Source of the DNA: Halichondria panicea
Lineage: Eukaryota > Porifera > Demospongiae > Suberitida > Halichondriidae
DNA: 64,000 nucleotides
Reading direction: 5' to 3'
Assembly: GCF_963675165.1 (NCBI RefSeq)
Contig: NC_087380.1
Span: forward strand, 1,541,803 to 1,605,802
Of the stretch, positions 35,286 through 46,923 are shown one piece after another. The number at the start of each line of letters is the position of its first letter. Within the stretch, counting starts at the first letter, position 1. Below the pieces are notes generated by a model that was not told the DNA's origin, searched no databases, and was given only the letters and a program-made list of their open reading frames with translations. A program made the translations under genes and the position numbers.

Positions 35286-38200
35286 TGTGCGTGTGTATGT
35301 GTGTACCCACCTTGCAGGTGTACAGTATATCTGTAGGGGGTCTACAAGTGAAGACAAGGTATTATTATCGTGTGGTGTCTACCAACTCAGCAGGCAGTAC
35401 CCAATCAGAGCTGGCCACCTTCAACACCACTGGTGTTGGTGAGGGAGTGTGTTGGCTTCCTATAGCTACAACACTACATTTAACACTAACTTCTTGGTAG
35501 TGTGTGTGTATATAAATTGTACACTGCATGTACATGCATGTGCTACAGTAGCACAGTTGTGTGTATGCTTGACCACCGCTGCAATACTGCAGGTCCGACT
35601 GCTCCCCTCTCCCTGAGCTATATTATGACCACACCCACTAACCACACCTTCTCTTGGCTTCTTCCCAACGATACTGATGTTACTGTAAACCAATACACAC
35701 TCACCTGCCAAGGAACACTCCGGTACCTAATTATAATGACTGTACAATAATGTACTATAATGTGTTGTACTACTGCTGACAGGAATGGGGACCCTCTGGA
35801 TACTGTCATCATAGTAACCGTCATGACCAGTGTGAACTCTGACCTCGTCCCATGGGCCAACTACACATGCTTTGTAGTTGCTAGTGACAAAGATGGCTCC
35901 TCCCCTAGTAGCAACAAGATCAGTTTCATCACTCCTGAAACAGGTGTTTCTTTACTTGAATAACCTCCCCAACCAGCAATCACCTACACACACATCACAC
36001 ATCACGCTCACATTCCCTACCCCTCACAGCTCCTAGTGGACCCCCTGGTAACTTTTTAGTTGGTTTGAATCCTACCGGAGGGATGATACCATTCACCTGG
36101 ACTTCACCACCTTCTAACCAAAGAAATGGATTCATCATTACATACTCTCTGGAGTGTAGTGCAGGACCAACAGATACCGTTGTCACAGTGTTCCCGCCAT
36201 CTCCTAGCAACCAGTACACGGCCATCAACTACTCTGCCCTCACTACCTACACTTGTAGTGTACGAGCTAGGAACAGTAAGGGGGAGGGGCCACCAGCCAC
36301 ACTAGACGTTACCACAGGAGAGGATGGTACATATCATGCATGTGATAGGTTCGGGACATTAATTGTGTATTGCCTTTGACCCCTGTAGTTCCTGGAGCTC
36401 CTCCGATGTCGTTCACTGCCACCGCTCGTACTGACGGGACGGTGCTCTTTAATTGGAGTCCACCCCCCTTGGCACAACAAAATGGCGTCCTCACTGACTA
36501 CATTTTGACCTGTACCCCGCCACTTTCCTTCAACTATGGTCCTAACGAGGTGGGCGGGACTGGTGAAGGGTTTTCTCCTGCTACACGCTACACATGCACA
36601 CTCACTGCCAGCACAGCAATCGGAGATGGTCCATCAGCCAGCGTAACCGTAGTAACATGTAAGTATATAAGCATGCCTAAAGTTATATAGTAACTGTGGA
36701 TCCTCCCACTTCTTGTAGTTCCGTCAATACCAGCTGTGAGTGTTATCTCTCTATCAAGTACTCAGCTGGGGGTCAACTGGACCACACCCCTTAATGCACT
36801 CATCACAGAGCATATTATATATCGGGATGGAGTGGAGTTTGGCCGCTCCCAGGGGTCAGAGTTTATTATCAGTGGTCTACGCCCATACACCGAGCATAAT
36901 GTGGGGGTCAGTGCTAGTAACGAGGCAGGAGAGGGGTCAGTCAGCGAGGGACAGATTGTCAGGACACTAGAGGATTGTGAGTGCACGGGTATCAGTGTGT
37001 GTATTAGGAGCCTTTGTGGATCATAATAATTATACAGTAAGTATTTAGTGCTGCTCTAAGAAAACAAATTATCGTTAGTTTGTGGAGACTTTTATTGATC
37101 ATCATTATTACAGTAGGGTTAGCAGCTTTTCCCCCCACCATCATAACTTTGAATCACCATCCCTATTACCCTCCACAGTGGGCGTGTGTAGTGTATAGCA
37201 TTATGCTGTTACCCCTCACAGTGCCTGGGCGTGTGGAGTGTGCCCCTCGCTGGGTGTCTAGCTCCTCCACTTTTGTCACTGTACGTTGGGCCCCCCCCAC
37301 TCAAGAGAACGGCATCACCCTCGCCTACCACATCCGATTGGTCCGTTATGGCAACTCTGACTCCACCCCCCTGGCCGAGGCTAACATGACTAGCTCTGAT
37401 AGAGAGGTGACACTAACCCCCCGTGATGACTTGGTAGGGGGTGTGCCCTACACTGTCCAGGTAGTAGCTGAGAATAGCATCGGACGTAGTACTGAGATAT
37501 GCCAATCCATTGACTTCATTGCTCAACTTGGTGAGTGGAGATTGATAGCTACTAAATTTTTGAAATTGGTTGATCCAAATTATAGTCATGGCTATAGTCT
37601 TTGCGAAATGCCTCATTTTAAGCATGGCTATGGCCTTTTTGTTTTGGTAAAGTTTGATGTCCCCCCCACAGAGCCCCCGTCCCCCTCTAGCCTGGGGGTC
37701 TCACGTACTGTTGATACTATAACACTGTCCTGGGATGTGCCTACTCTACTGGAGGCTAGAGGCTATGTTAGCTACACAGTGACCTTTGGACCCAGCGTGG
37801 GGGCCCGCAGGAGACGACAGACACCTGATGAATGTAGCCTGTCACCTTGTAATGTCCCCGTGGAGAGAGGGGGTGTGGTCATCAGTGGCCTAGACCCTGG
37901 AACGAACTATGACCTCACAGTTACACCATCCAATGAGGACAACATTACTGGAGTGGCTGCCACGGCAACAGCTCCAAGTAAGTCTTAATAATGTCTCCTG
38001 TGCCGGTAAATACAATGTGCAGGATGGTGGTATTTTGCACACTATACTATAGACGGCAGTCTTACTATTATACCTGTGTTCCTTGCCCGGCCCCCTACAG
38101 CATTGTTGTGTGCCCACTATTGGCATACATGTACATGTACTATACAGTTTGTAGTCGTGAGCCTAAACCCCGGCAATGAAGAAAGTTAGACTGGCGGCAA

Positions 38201-41075
38201 CAGCCCCTCGCGTGTGTAGTGCGAGGGACTGGCAAACTGCCTATCAGTCACTCGTCTCAGTTGCAACGAGCATTGAAGCCTATCAGATTGCTCAACGTCA
38301 TATTAGCCCTGTAATTGTAACCGCACTTACACTTCAGGGGATTCAGTACATTCCATGGTAGCTAAATCTCATACCAAAATTTAACCACATTATCTATAAT
38401 GATATTCATGTTTGGTAGTGTCATAATTATGATCTATACACTTCCGCTGAGACGAGTGACTTATAGGCAGTTGGCCAGTCGCTCTATTGCCGCCAGTCTA
38501 GAAGAAAGTTAACATATAATTTGTTATATCTCATAGCTACAGTGAATACACAACCCACAAATCCCCCACCCACCTGTTCTGACCTGATTGCTCTGACCAA
38601 TGGAATGATCAGTTACAACATGGGACCTGCTAGTAGTCCGAGACCAGTGAACACTGTGGCCACCTACACCTGTGACACTGGCTACACTCTTGATGGAGGC
38701 ACTACCAGGACTTGTGGGAGTTCTGGAGTGTGGAGTGGGTCAGCTCCAACGTGTCAGCGTAAGTAGAATGAACTCTGTACTGTTTGTGTACGTCGAGTGT
38801 ATCTATTCCCATGCAGCAATCTGCTCTGACTCACCCTCTCTGCCTAATGGAGTCATTTCCTATAATGGTGGATCCACTGACATCAGACCTATCAACACCA
38901 TAGCTACACACAGCTGCAACACTGGCTACACTCTCAATGGAGACAGTGTCAGAGTGTGTCAGAATGATAGAACATGGAATGGCTCACCTCCAACTTGTCA
39001 AGGTGAGGACAAAATTTATAGTAGTTAGTTGATCCCTGTTTACAGTTTCCTGTGGCCCCCCTCCCTCTATTACCAATGGGTCTCCTGAGACACCTACCAG
39101 CACAATAATTGGAGGAGAGGCGACCTATATCTGTGACACTGGATTAATTCTGATTGGCTCTGATACCATCACATGTTTGAGTACTGGAAACTGGAGCAGC
39201 TCACCATCTTGCCAGAGTAAATAGCACTTTCTGCATTTATAATTATGATTATGATTATTATGACCCCCATGCATAGTCCCTCCCCCTGTGTACTTGTCCC
39301 TCTCCTCCACGAACTACTTGTCTGGGCTCTCTGAGATCCCCCTGTCCTCTGTGGGAGAGGGGAGTGGCCTCGTCTGTCATACTGACCGTGCTGGCTGCTG
39401 TGAGGGTGGCACTGGAGATTGGTACTATCCTAACGGCTCTATTGTTATGGAGGATGGAGTGTTGTATGTTAGCAGAGGTCAGATGAGTGTCAGTCTGATG
39501 ATGAGTGGAACAGCTACTGCTGCTGGTGGCCTCTACTGCTGTGTGGTGCCTACCAGTGGAGGGATGAGCACAGCGTGTATTGTGTTAGGTTAGTGCTAAC
39601 AACAATCATTGTCTCATGCAGTCCATGCATCCATTACAGCCTCTACTAAAGAGAGATTTCTCTGTCAGTGTGACAGCACTGGTGCTGTGGTGGGAGGAGT
39701 GATGGCCCTGGTAGCAATGGTGGTGATTGCAGTGACTGTAGTGATGGTGACCTACCTAGTGCTCCGGTACAAGAGAGGAGGGAAAATGTGAGGTGCTTTG
39801 TGTGGTTTTGTGTACGTTAGGTTAAGTCAGAGATTGAAGAGAGAGGGATATAAAACTTGATGACATGTACATACAATCCGTGTTGCCCAAAATGGGCGTG
39901 GCACATTAATTGTCTTTACTGCAAGTTCTATGTAAATCATGTAAAATACTTTGTGGGACTGTATCTCTAGACTTGCTGCTACATATAGAACAAAGTTGAT
40001 ATTAATTTAAATGCAAGAGTGGACTGTTGGGAAGTGCAACAGCTCCTCAGCTAAGATAGCTTGTTCGATCACTTCAACTTTTTTGACCTCTTGTACTTGT
40101 CCTGGAGCAAAAGTTTGCAAAATTGTACACTAAAAATCGATTATACTTTCAGTATCAGAGCGACCTAGCCTTTGAGACAGGCACCATACCTAAAATACAT
40201 AGCTAACATTAAAACCCATCACTGAACTATCTTATGAAAACCACCTTGCTTTCTGCTACAGTCCCACAAAGGCTAGTATAGCCAATAAACCAGGGAATCT
40301 GGCGTTTTGGATTTTATTGCCATCAAATATATTTTAAAACAATCTGTGGCTAGTCAATTATATGATCATAATTCTTCAAGTGAGTCATCCAGCTTCCCAT
40401 GGGCCTGTTTTGTTTTATTTACAAATTAAACCGGCAAGGCGGAGTGCCTAAACTTTTTACTCTGTTTTACATTGAGCACATAAGCTCACGTGATCTAGTT
40501 TCATATCCCCTTCTTTTCAATCTCTGGTTAAGTATAGACATACTTTGCAGTGGCGGATCCAGACAGGTTCCATGGGTTCCATGGAACCCCCCTTTCACAC
40601 AAGAACACACTGGAGATCAACTTACTAGCTACCAACTCAGCTTGAATGATGTGATCTGTATAGTTACTAGGCTGATGTCATGCAATTGATATGTGGGCAG
40701 GGCTCTCCAACTCTGTAATGTGCATGCTGATTGCTCAGGAAAAGGAAAAGTGATGACCTTTTTTTAACTGTTTTGGAACCCCCTCTCAAATTCATGGATC
40801 CGCCACTGCTTTGTTCAGTGTAAACAAGCTTCGTATGAACTAAAAAACTGAAAGCTTTTATTGCATCATTTGTTTTCTCCACACACAGGACTGTTCCTCG
40901 AGATATCCCCCTTACTGACCAGGGTCAAAGTGCAACTGCTACCTACGAGACCGACCCTGCCACTTACGAGGAGATCCCAGCCTCCAGAGAGGTCAAAGAT
41001 GACTACAGCTACTCACAGAATGATGCCTACTTGACTGTGAGTGGGAGTGAGGCTGAAGGAATATACGATAACTGA
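27343..41075 (+). CDS. Giant receptor: CC-Ig, five Ig, seven FN3, three sushi, CC-Ig, TM, tyrosine tail
   Basis: Exons: 27343-27409 (signal peptide MESLLTGLLLLVSTHYLLVD), 28102-28437 (CC Ig-like), 28603-28866, 28962-29219, 29289-29576, 30593-30955 and 31484-31828 (five Ig), 35036-35232 + 35318-35438, 35593-35722 + 35783-35943, 36030-36326, 36389-36658, 36719-36976, 37222-37530 and 37672-37977 (seven FN3; the first two split by an intron), 38543-38758, 38817-39002 and 39046-39216 (sushi), 39277-39588 (CC Ig-like, GCCEGGTGDWYYPNG), 39640-39787 (TM) and 40889-41075 (tail with YETD, YEEI, YLTV, IYDN). Summed exon length is 5190 bp, an exact multiple of three with no internal stop: about 1729 aa. 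The last two exons are the same module as in the sushi receptors, so this is a family member with an exchanged ectodomain. It probably acts as a cell-surface adhesion or recognition receptor. Further exons inside 31829-35035 cannot be excluded. Confidence 0.85.
28005..28101. repeat. (CA)n microsatellite abutting a splice acceptor
   Basis: CCCA repeats followed by about 39 uninterrupted CA units. The run ends in the acceptor CACACAG of the exon at 28102. Confidence 0.95.
29704..29792. repeat. Short inverted-repeat element in an Ig intron
   Basis: TAGAACACACCTAGCCAAG at the left is inverted as CTTGGCTAGGTGTGTTCTA at the right, with about 50 bp between the arms. Confidence 0.8.
30004..30363 (+). 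pseudogene. Remnant of a DUF3504/Crypton-like (ZMYM/QRICH1-type) coding region
   Basis: The frame-broken translation LLDMPPGDLAYWMGNFVRKL then MKRLHGFGLGTGTSLKHISP, DEKAMLWSSQQFGT resembles the DUF3504 domain shared by QRICH1, ZMYM proteins and Crypton-derived recombinases (motifs L--WL-KF-LE-RK, M--LH--GIGT, E-LW--G-LG). It has stops between and after these segments and lies in an intron of the giant receptor. The family match is from memory of the motif pattern and is moderate. Confidence 0.45.
31225..31430 (+). mobile_element. MITE, TACCGTATTACTA family, Ig/FN3 receptor intron
   Basis: Contains CTTTGCGAATGAGCCAAATC, ATTGCGTTCTGGCAA and the right end TTTTAGTAATACGGTA. The left end is degenerate, so that boundary is approximate. 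Confidence 0.7.
32133..32512. mobile_element. pogo/Tigger-like MITE
   Basis: CAGTAGAACCTCGCTAATCC at the left and GGATTAGCGAGGTTCTACTG at the right form terminal inverted repeats, flanked by TA on both sides. No transposase is visible. It lies in the long intron of the giant receptor. Confidence 0.8.
32824..33055. mobile_element. MITE with TACCGTATAGCGCGAAATTT termini
   Basis: The left end TACCGTATAGCGCGAAATTT and the right end AAATTTCGCGCTATACGGTA are perfect inverted repeats. Internal palindromic words repeat CACGAAAATTAAG. This is the best-preserved copy of the family also seen at 21008. Confidence 0.85.
33064..33203. repeat. Hairpin element
   Basis: CACATGGGATATATTGG and CTCAGTAGTG in the left half are inverted as CACTACTGAG and CCAATATATCCCAGTG in the right half. 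Outer words GTTGTGACAC and GTGTAACAAC extend the pairing. Confidence 0.75.
33967..34103 (+). other. Isolated open exon-like segment, weak resemblance to AIG1/FAR-17a N-terminus
   Basis: The ATG at 33967 opens MSVPEKVRILTVVSFHIHVI then YSIYACTMMCSD, followed by KLSGYSR and a possible donor GGTAAAAATC. A hydrophobic N-terminal helix followed by a GYSR/GYGGRW-like turn recalls the start of AIG1-type proteins. No second exon is found before the MITE at 34177. It lies inside an intron of the giant receptor and may be meaningless. Confidence 0.2.
34177..34639. mobile_element. MITE with CCAGAGGAGGTTGGAC termini
   Basis: The left end CCAGAGGAGGTTGGACAC is inverted at the right end as GCGTCCAACCTCCTCTGG. 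Sub-terminal GACGCC and GATGACGCGC words also pair. The ends resemble those at 63455 (CAGAGGAGGTACGACACGCG). Confidence 0.7.
34921..34983. repeat. Near-perfect 63-bp palindrome
   Basis: GTACCATGGATATCTGCGTG continuing to GTATTGTT is followed after 5 bp by its exact reverse complement ending CACGCAGATATCCATGGTAC. The arms are 29 bp. It lies about 50 bp upstream of the first FN3 exon. Confidence 0.9.
35241..35304. repeat. (TG)n/(CGTG)n microsatellite
   Basis: GT repeats followed by GCGT repeats, starting 8 bp after the donor of the first FN3 half-exon. They fill most of this 85-bp intron. Confidence 0.9.
38189..38500. mobile_element. Mutator-like foldback element with flanking direct repeat
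   Basis: The arms GACTGGCGGCAA ... CAAACTGCCTATCAGTCACT and their inverted counterpart (AGTGACTTATAGGCAGTTGG ... TTGCCGCCAGTC) bound the element. GAAGAAAGTTA occurs immediately outside both ends (38178-38188, 38501-38511) as an 11-bp direct repeat. It lies in the intron before the first sushi exon of the giant receptor. Confidence 0.75.
40548..40808. mobile_element. hAT-like MITE, last intron of the giant receptor
   Basis: CAGTGGCGGATCCA at the left is inverted as TGGATCCGCCACTG at the right, with CTTTG on both sides. GGTTCCATGGGTTCCATGGA and GGAACCCCCT words are sub-terminal. The neighbouring intron sequence resumes the family pattern (GTAAACAAGCTTCG). Confidence 0.8.
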
Positions 41076-41258
41076 ACTATCACATGACTCAAACTCATTC
41101 ATCAAAGTTAATTGTTTAGCTAGCTCATGCATAGCATGCAGATATACGTAAATCAACCCCTCCCCTTCTCACAATGTTTCTCATCTCAAAAAATTTGAGT
41201 ACTGACAAAAATATAATGTTATTTTATGATAGAATAGAACTACTGTTCCAAAATTATG

Positions 41259-41299
41259 CGGGTGGGTAAAGATTGTTAACGAAACAACATCAAACGGAT
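41259..41299 (+). promoter_or_regulatory. Shared 5' element, copy 5 (no gene directly after it)
   Basis: GGTGGGTAAAGATTGTTAAC then GAAACAACATCAAACGG. It is followed by unrelated sequence and a MITE. A second copy 690 bp on (41945) precedes the actual start of receptor E. Confidence 0.5.
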
Positions 41300-41569
41300 A
41301 GAAGGAAGCATATTTTCACAGGTAGATTTGCATGTTTGCGATTTCACTGTTTAACTTTGCTGGTACTACTGCTAATTCTTGCTCAAGTTGTGATCTATAA
41401 TGCACCTATCAACGTGTTGCCCCACTACCCCCCCCGGGACATACGGGGGAATTTGACTCTAATTTGACTTGAAATATTGGCCCCATACTGGCTGGGGATT
41501 TGACCTGGCTTTGCGTAGTAAACACTGCTTTTATAACTTGTTTTGATGTGTGGAACTGTTGACTGGGGG

Positions 41570-41636
41570 ATATGAACACAGAATCCTTCCCCCTGGTGGG
41601 CCATAATTATATGTGGGAAGGATTCTGTGTTCATAT
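41570..41636. repeat. Palindrome of about 67 bp
   Basis: ATATGAACACAGAATCCTTC is inverted as GAAGGATTCTGTGTTCATAT after a 25-bp loop. It directly abuts the MITE starting at 41638. Confidence 0.85.
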
Positions 41637-41637
41637 A

Positions 41638-41814
41638 TACCGTATAGCTAGAAATTTCTGCGGCCAAAAATTCTGTGAATTCTGCGAAATATTATCTGCA
41701 ACTTCTTATTAACCACGCTTAATTTAACAGTTGAAAGTGAAATATTATCTGCAGAAGGTCTTTTTACAGCTATTCACAGAATTTTGGGGCCGCAGAGATT
41801 TCTAGTTATACGTA
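41638..41814. mobile_element. MITE with TACCGTATAGCTAGAAATT termini
   Basis: The left end TACCGTATAGCTAGAAATTT plus CTGCGGCC is inverted as GGCCGCAGAG, ATTTCTAGTTATACGTA at the right. The interior contains AAATATTATCTGCA twice. Confidence 0.8.
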
Positions 41815-41944
41815 CCTCAATGAGAGATGAGATTTAATTGAAATTTTCGAGTACACATTTTTGCGATCATTTGCAGTAATAGCAGAAATTACCATTGTTC
41901 TGTGCCGTTTTTATTCTATTTTAACGTTTGTCTTGAACTCCCTT

Positions 41945-41985
41945 TGGGTGGGTAAATATCGTTAATGGAACAACTTCCAAACAGA
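41945..41985 (+). promoter_or_regulatory. Shared 5' element, copy 6
   Basis: TGGGTGGGTAAATATCGTTA followed by ATGGAACAACTTCCAAACAG, 29 bp before the receptor E start codon. Confidence 0.6.
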
Positions 41986-42013
41986 CAAACTGGAAAAGGA
42001 GAGGTTGCATGCA

Positions 42014-45000
42014 ATGGAGACTCAAGGTATTCAGCTTCTGCTACTGTTGCTGTTGTGTACTGTGTCCACTTGCTGGGGAAAAAGAAAAGGTATATTGTAG
42101 ATGATAAGCCTATTTCTAGCAGCTAGTTCTATATTGTCAGTTTTTGTCAGTCAGTATAATTATTAAAAAACCAGTAGGTTTTACATAGGATTGGCAGTGT
42201 TCAAACTGTTCTATCTCTAGCCAAATCAATAAACTGGCTGGACAGATAGTTTATTTGGCCTTCACTCTGTGTGTATGTCTCAATTTATTATTCATGTATG
42301 AATGTTTTAAATTGCAATTCCAATCCGTTATAACGTCATGAACATGTGCAACTATAGTGTTGATACATTACATTGTAGCATCACAATTGACATTTAATAC
42401 TCTAGGAATAATTATTGAGGATATGTATAATTATACTGTGTTCCAGATCCATGCATGCATCTATATATACCATCAGCTTACATCTACCACATTATCATCC
42501 ATACGTGTCACTATGCATGGATGGACTGTGTATATATATGCAGGGCCGTAGATAGCTTAGGTTTGCAGGGGTGGCAAAATAACAGCTGAAAATTTTTACT
42601 AAAAAAAAGGTCAACTGTTATTTCATATCCTCTGAGTATGGCAACTTCCAACTTGCTGTGGCACCAACCTAGACCAACTAAAACAAGGTAGCTTGAGCTA
42701 GAAAGGTATACTCCTGCTTCCAGAGGCGCAGTGGAGCTCAGAATTTTACCTAAAAAAAGGTCATCACTCGTTCTCAACAGTCAGCATGTGCATCAGATAG
42801 CCCTGCCCACATCTCAATTTCAATAAAAGCATTGGGCATGTGCAGATCAGTAATTTTGGCAGATCTAGAATGCCAGGGGGGCAGTTGCCCCCCCTGCCCC
42901 CCCCCCCCCCACTGTCTACAGCCCTGATATGCCTGTGCTCAATACTGTGTTAGGGAACATCAAATCATTATGATTATGCCCGCAAATTCCAATGTAGGGA
43001 TCGGTCATCACCCCACCTAAAATTACCAGCGAAAAATTACATGTAAATGACGGATTGGAGTTATGCTCTTGTCTGATTTCTTGTTTTCACACTTTTTGGT
43101 GTATCCCCCGACCAATCATAGCATATTGCAAATGTTTATCTAATCGGATAGAGTTTACATTTCTCCTACTTTATATACACCTATCTCACACCCTACACAT
43201 GCATTGATCACAGAACCCACCACCTGCTCTGACTTACCCTCACTGACCAATGGGATGATTACGTACAGTGCTGGATCCCCTAACAACAGACCTGTCAGCT
43301 CTAGTGCTGTGCACTTATGTAACACTGGCTACACTCTCACTGGAGGGAGTTTCACTGAAGGTACCACCAGGGTCTGTGTGAGTGGAGGGAACTGGTATGG
43401 ATCACCTCCAACTTGTCATGGTGAGTTAACTCTTGTACAGTTTGTGTGTTTGTGAGTACAATAGTAAACACAATACAAAGACTGTGTGAATCAAATTTCG
43501 GGTTGTGTGATAAGTAAAGGTAGTTATGTTGAGAATCTCACACCCTAACACATTGACCACAGAACCCACTACCTGCCCTGACTTACCCCCACTAACCAAT
43601 GGGATGATTACGTACAGTGGTGGATCTACTAACAACAGACCTCTCGAATCTGGAGCTACACACAGCTGCAACACTGGCTACACTCTCACTGGAGGTACCA
43701 CCAGGACTTGTGGGAGTGATGGAATGTGGAGTGGGTTAGCTCCAATTTGTCAGCGTAAGTGGAATGGACTCTGTAGTGTTTATTTGTTGAGTGTATATCG
43801 TCTCCCATACAGCTAACTGCCCTGACTTACCTACACTGACCAATGGGATGATTATGTACAGTGCTGGATCCACTAACAACAGACCTTTCCTCTCTAACTC
43901 TGTGCACTCCTGCAACATTGGCTACACTCTCACTGGAGGTGCTTTCACTGTACTTACCACAAGAGTCTGTGTGAGTGGAGGAAACTGGGATGGGTCAGCT
44001 CCAACTTGTCAAGGTGAGTTATGAAACAGTTTGTGTACACCCAAGGAAGACTGTATAAATCACAAGTATTGAACATTATGGTTGTTGGAGCCTGGGTGAA
44101 ACACTCGTACACACTGGCACAAGTATTGTGATTTTTTACATACGTGGTAAACGAACATGGTGGTTGTTTGTGTTCTGTTGGAATTGAATGCTATTTCATA
44201 CTGTGTGTGCATGTGTGTGTGTGTACGTGTTCTGGTTGTAAGCTTGCAAAAACGACTATATTATATCCATACTTACCACAGGACCCACTACCTGCCCTGA
44301 CTTACCCCCACTTACCAATGGAATGATTACGTACAGTGGTGGATCTACTAACAACAGACCTCTCGAATCTGGAGCTACACACAGCTGCAACACTGGCTAC
44401 ACTCTCAATGGAGGTACTGTCACCAGGGTCTGTGTGAGTGGAGGGTGGAGTGGGTCAGCTATAACTTGTCAAGGTAAGTGGAACTGAATTTGTACAGTAT
44501 ATTGTTGAATGTGTGTTCACTGTAGCAGGAACTTGTTTTGATTTCCCACCACTAATGAATGGAGTCATTGCCTACACTGGTGGACTTACTGACATCAGAC
44601 CTATTAATACTTTCGCTACCTTCACTTGTGACAATGGCTACACTCTAACTGGAGAGGGTTTCAGAGTTTGTCAGAATGGTGGTACCTGGAGTGGAACAGC
44701 TCCAACCTGTCAAGGTGAGTTCCACTACATCTTAACAGTTGCTTTACCTTTCTTGATACAGTGAACACAGGACCCACTAAACCACCCACCACCTGTCCTG
44801 ACCTCACTGTACCAGCCAATGGAATGATCAGTTACAATATGGGGACTGCTAGTCTGAGAGCAGTAGAAACTGTGGCCACTTACACCTGTGGCACTGGATA
44901 CACTCTCAATGGAGGGAGCACCACCAGGACTTGTGGAAGTGATGGAGTGTGGAGTGGGTCAGCTCCAACATGTCAGCGTAAGTAAATGGACTTGTATTAA

Positions 45001-46617
45001 TTGTTTGTTGCATGAGTGTATCGACTCCTGTGCAGTGATACCCTGTTCTGACTTACCCCCTTTGACCAACGGGATGATCACCTATAGTGCTGGTGAATCC
45101 ACTGGCATCATACTAGTGGGCAGTACAGCTACTCACTCTTGTGGCAATAGCTACTTTCTGGTCGGAGAGGCAGTGAGGACTTGTGGGAATGATGGAAGGT
45201 GGAGTGAAACAGCTCCAGTGTGTCAGAAGCGTAAGAAGAATTGAATTTGTAGTATTTATTTGTTGAATGTGTGTTCACTGTTTCAGGAACTTGCTTTAAT
45301 TTACCACCACTAATGAATGGAGTCATTACCTACACTGATGGACTTGTTGACAGCAGACCTATTAACACCATTGCTACCTTCACTTGTGACAATGGCTACA
45401 CTCTCACTGGAGGGAGTTTCAGAGCTTGTCAGAATGATGGGACCTGGAGTGGGTCAGCTCCAACCTGTCAATGTAAGCTAGTAATAATAATACTGTATAG
45501 CGGATTTGTGCAAATTATGAACCGGCCAATAAAATTTATACAGCTCAGGATAGTTACATTGAACGTATTGCAGTAGAATAAATTCTTTTCGTATGATGCT
45601 CTACAATACCAAAATGTTCACCATACGTTAATAACCTGCTCTAACAGACTAACAATCCCCCACCCCCACAGTACCTCCTGTCTACGTCTCCATCACCAAC
45701 TATGCTGCTATGAACTCACAGGTTGCCATAGACACCATCGGATATACCACTGAGACAGCATTGACTTGCAGAACCGACTCAACTATTTGCTGTACAGGAC
45801 AAGATAATCCCAATAGTGCCAATGGATTAGGAGATTGGTTGTTTCCGAATGGAACAGCTGTCGTACGAACCCAGGACATTACTGATTCAGACACTGATCT
45901 ACTGTACAGTGTTGGAGATACAGGTGCACTCAGACTCCATCGTCGAGGGTCTGTGTCAGGCCCCACTGGCTCCTACTGCTGTGTGATTCCTGACAACACT
46001 GGAGTAGATGTGACATTCTGTGTGCAGTTAGGTAAGTGGGTCTGTGTTATGTTTCTTATCCATTGAATGATGTTGAGATGAGCGCAGCATGTATTGTGGT
46101 TCTTGTCATACATTCCATTACAGCCTCTACTGATGAGAGCTTTCTCTGTCAGAGTGACAACACTGGTGCTGTGGTGGGAGGAGTGGTGGCCCTGGTAGCA
46201 GTGATTGCAGTGACTGTAGTGATGGTGACCTACCTAGTGCTCCGGTACAAGAGAGGAGGGAAAATGTGAGTTTGCCACGGTTTAAAGTGGTTTTTGTAGA
46301 GTGTTGTTAGTTTAAGTAGACACACTTTGTTGTGTGTAAACAAGCTTCATATGAACTAAACAAACTGAAAGCTTTTATTGTCATAATCACTACTAATAGT
46401 AATATCATCTGTTCTCTCTACACACAGGACTGTTCCTCAAGATATCTCCCTTACTGAGCAGGGTCAAAGTTCAGCCGCTACCTACGAGATCGTCCCTGCC
46501 ACTTATGAGGAGATCCCAGCCTCCAGAGAGGTCAAAGGTGACTACAGCTACACACAGAACAATGCCTACTCGACTGTGAATGGACGGGAGGCTCCTGCTG
46601 CTGGAGGAATACAATAA
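42014..46617 (+). CDS. Receptor E: eight sushi, CC Ig-like, TM, tyrosine tail; intact
   Basis: Exons: 42014-42089 (signal peptide METQGIQLLLLLLLCTVSTC), sushi exons 43214-43420, 43563-43754, 43813-44013, 44282-44473, 44529-44714, 44762-44977, 45036-45230 and 45287-45472, then 45672-46031 (CC Ig-like), 46124-46265 (TM and RYKRGGKM) and 46428-46617 (tail). The sum is 2343 bp, an exact multiple of three without internal stop: about 780 aa. The Thr/Pro linker exon found in A, B and H is missing here; the Ig exon is in phase to join the TM exon directly. The tail ends GGIQ-stop because a small deletion removed the final YDN, while YEIV, YEEI and YSTV remain. The long first intron holds transposable elements. 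This is the best complete sushi-type member. Confidence 0.87.
42316..43150. mobile_element. Foldback family copy with a nested hAT-like element (42541-42926)
   Basis: The outer ends (CAATCCGTTATAACGTCATG at 42323; GACGGATTGGAGTTATGCTC to CTAATCGGAT at 43149) match the arms of the element at 23791-24332. Inside, CAGGGCCGTAGATAG (42541) and CTGTCTACAGCCCTG (42926) are the inverted ends of a hAT-like insertion with a C-rich run. It lies in the first intron of receptor E. Confidence 0.6.
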
Positions 46618-46923
46618 CTAAACTATCACACGATTTATTAAATGTCTCGTTTAGTTTGTATTTTTACTTGATGCAGAGCATGTAGATATTATTAAGATAT
46701 ATATTATTATACGTACTTCATCAGCCCCTCTCCTTTTCACTGCATTTTTCACCTCATGGCGTTTAGTACAACGTTATTTTACAGTTGATAAAGCAAAAAC
46801 ACTATTTTTCCCTATCAAAAGTGCATGAATTATAATTATTCATGCACCCCTGGCCCTATACATTGTTGTATATATAACTGGCCTGAAAAGTCAGATCTAA
46901 ATCATCGACATCAGCACAGGCTT

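Noticed and set aside
37080-37988. Single 302-codon open frame
   Set aside because: It is the chance fusion of two FN3 exons (37222-37530, 37672-37977) with an in-frame open intron and upstream noncoding sequence. The splice signals and domain borders argue for two exons.
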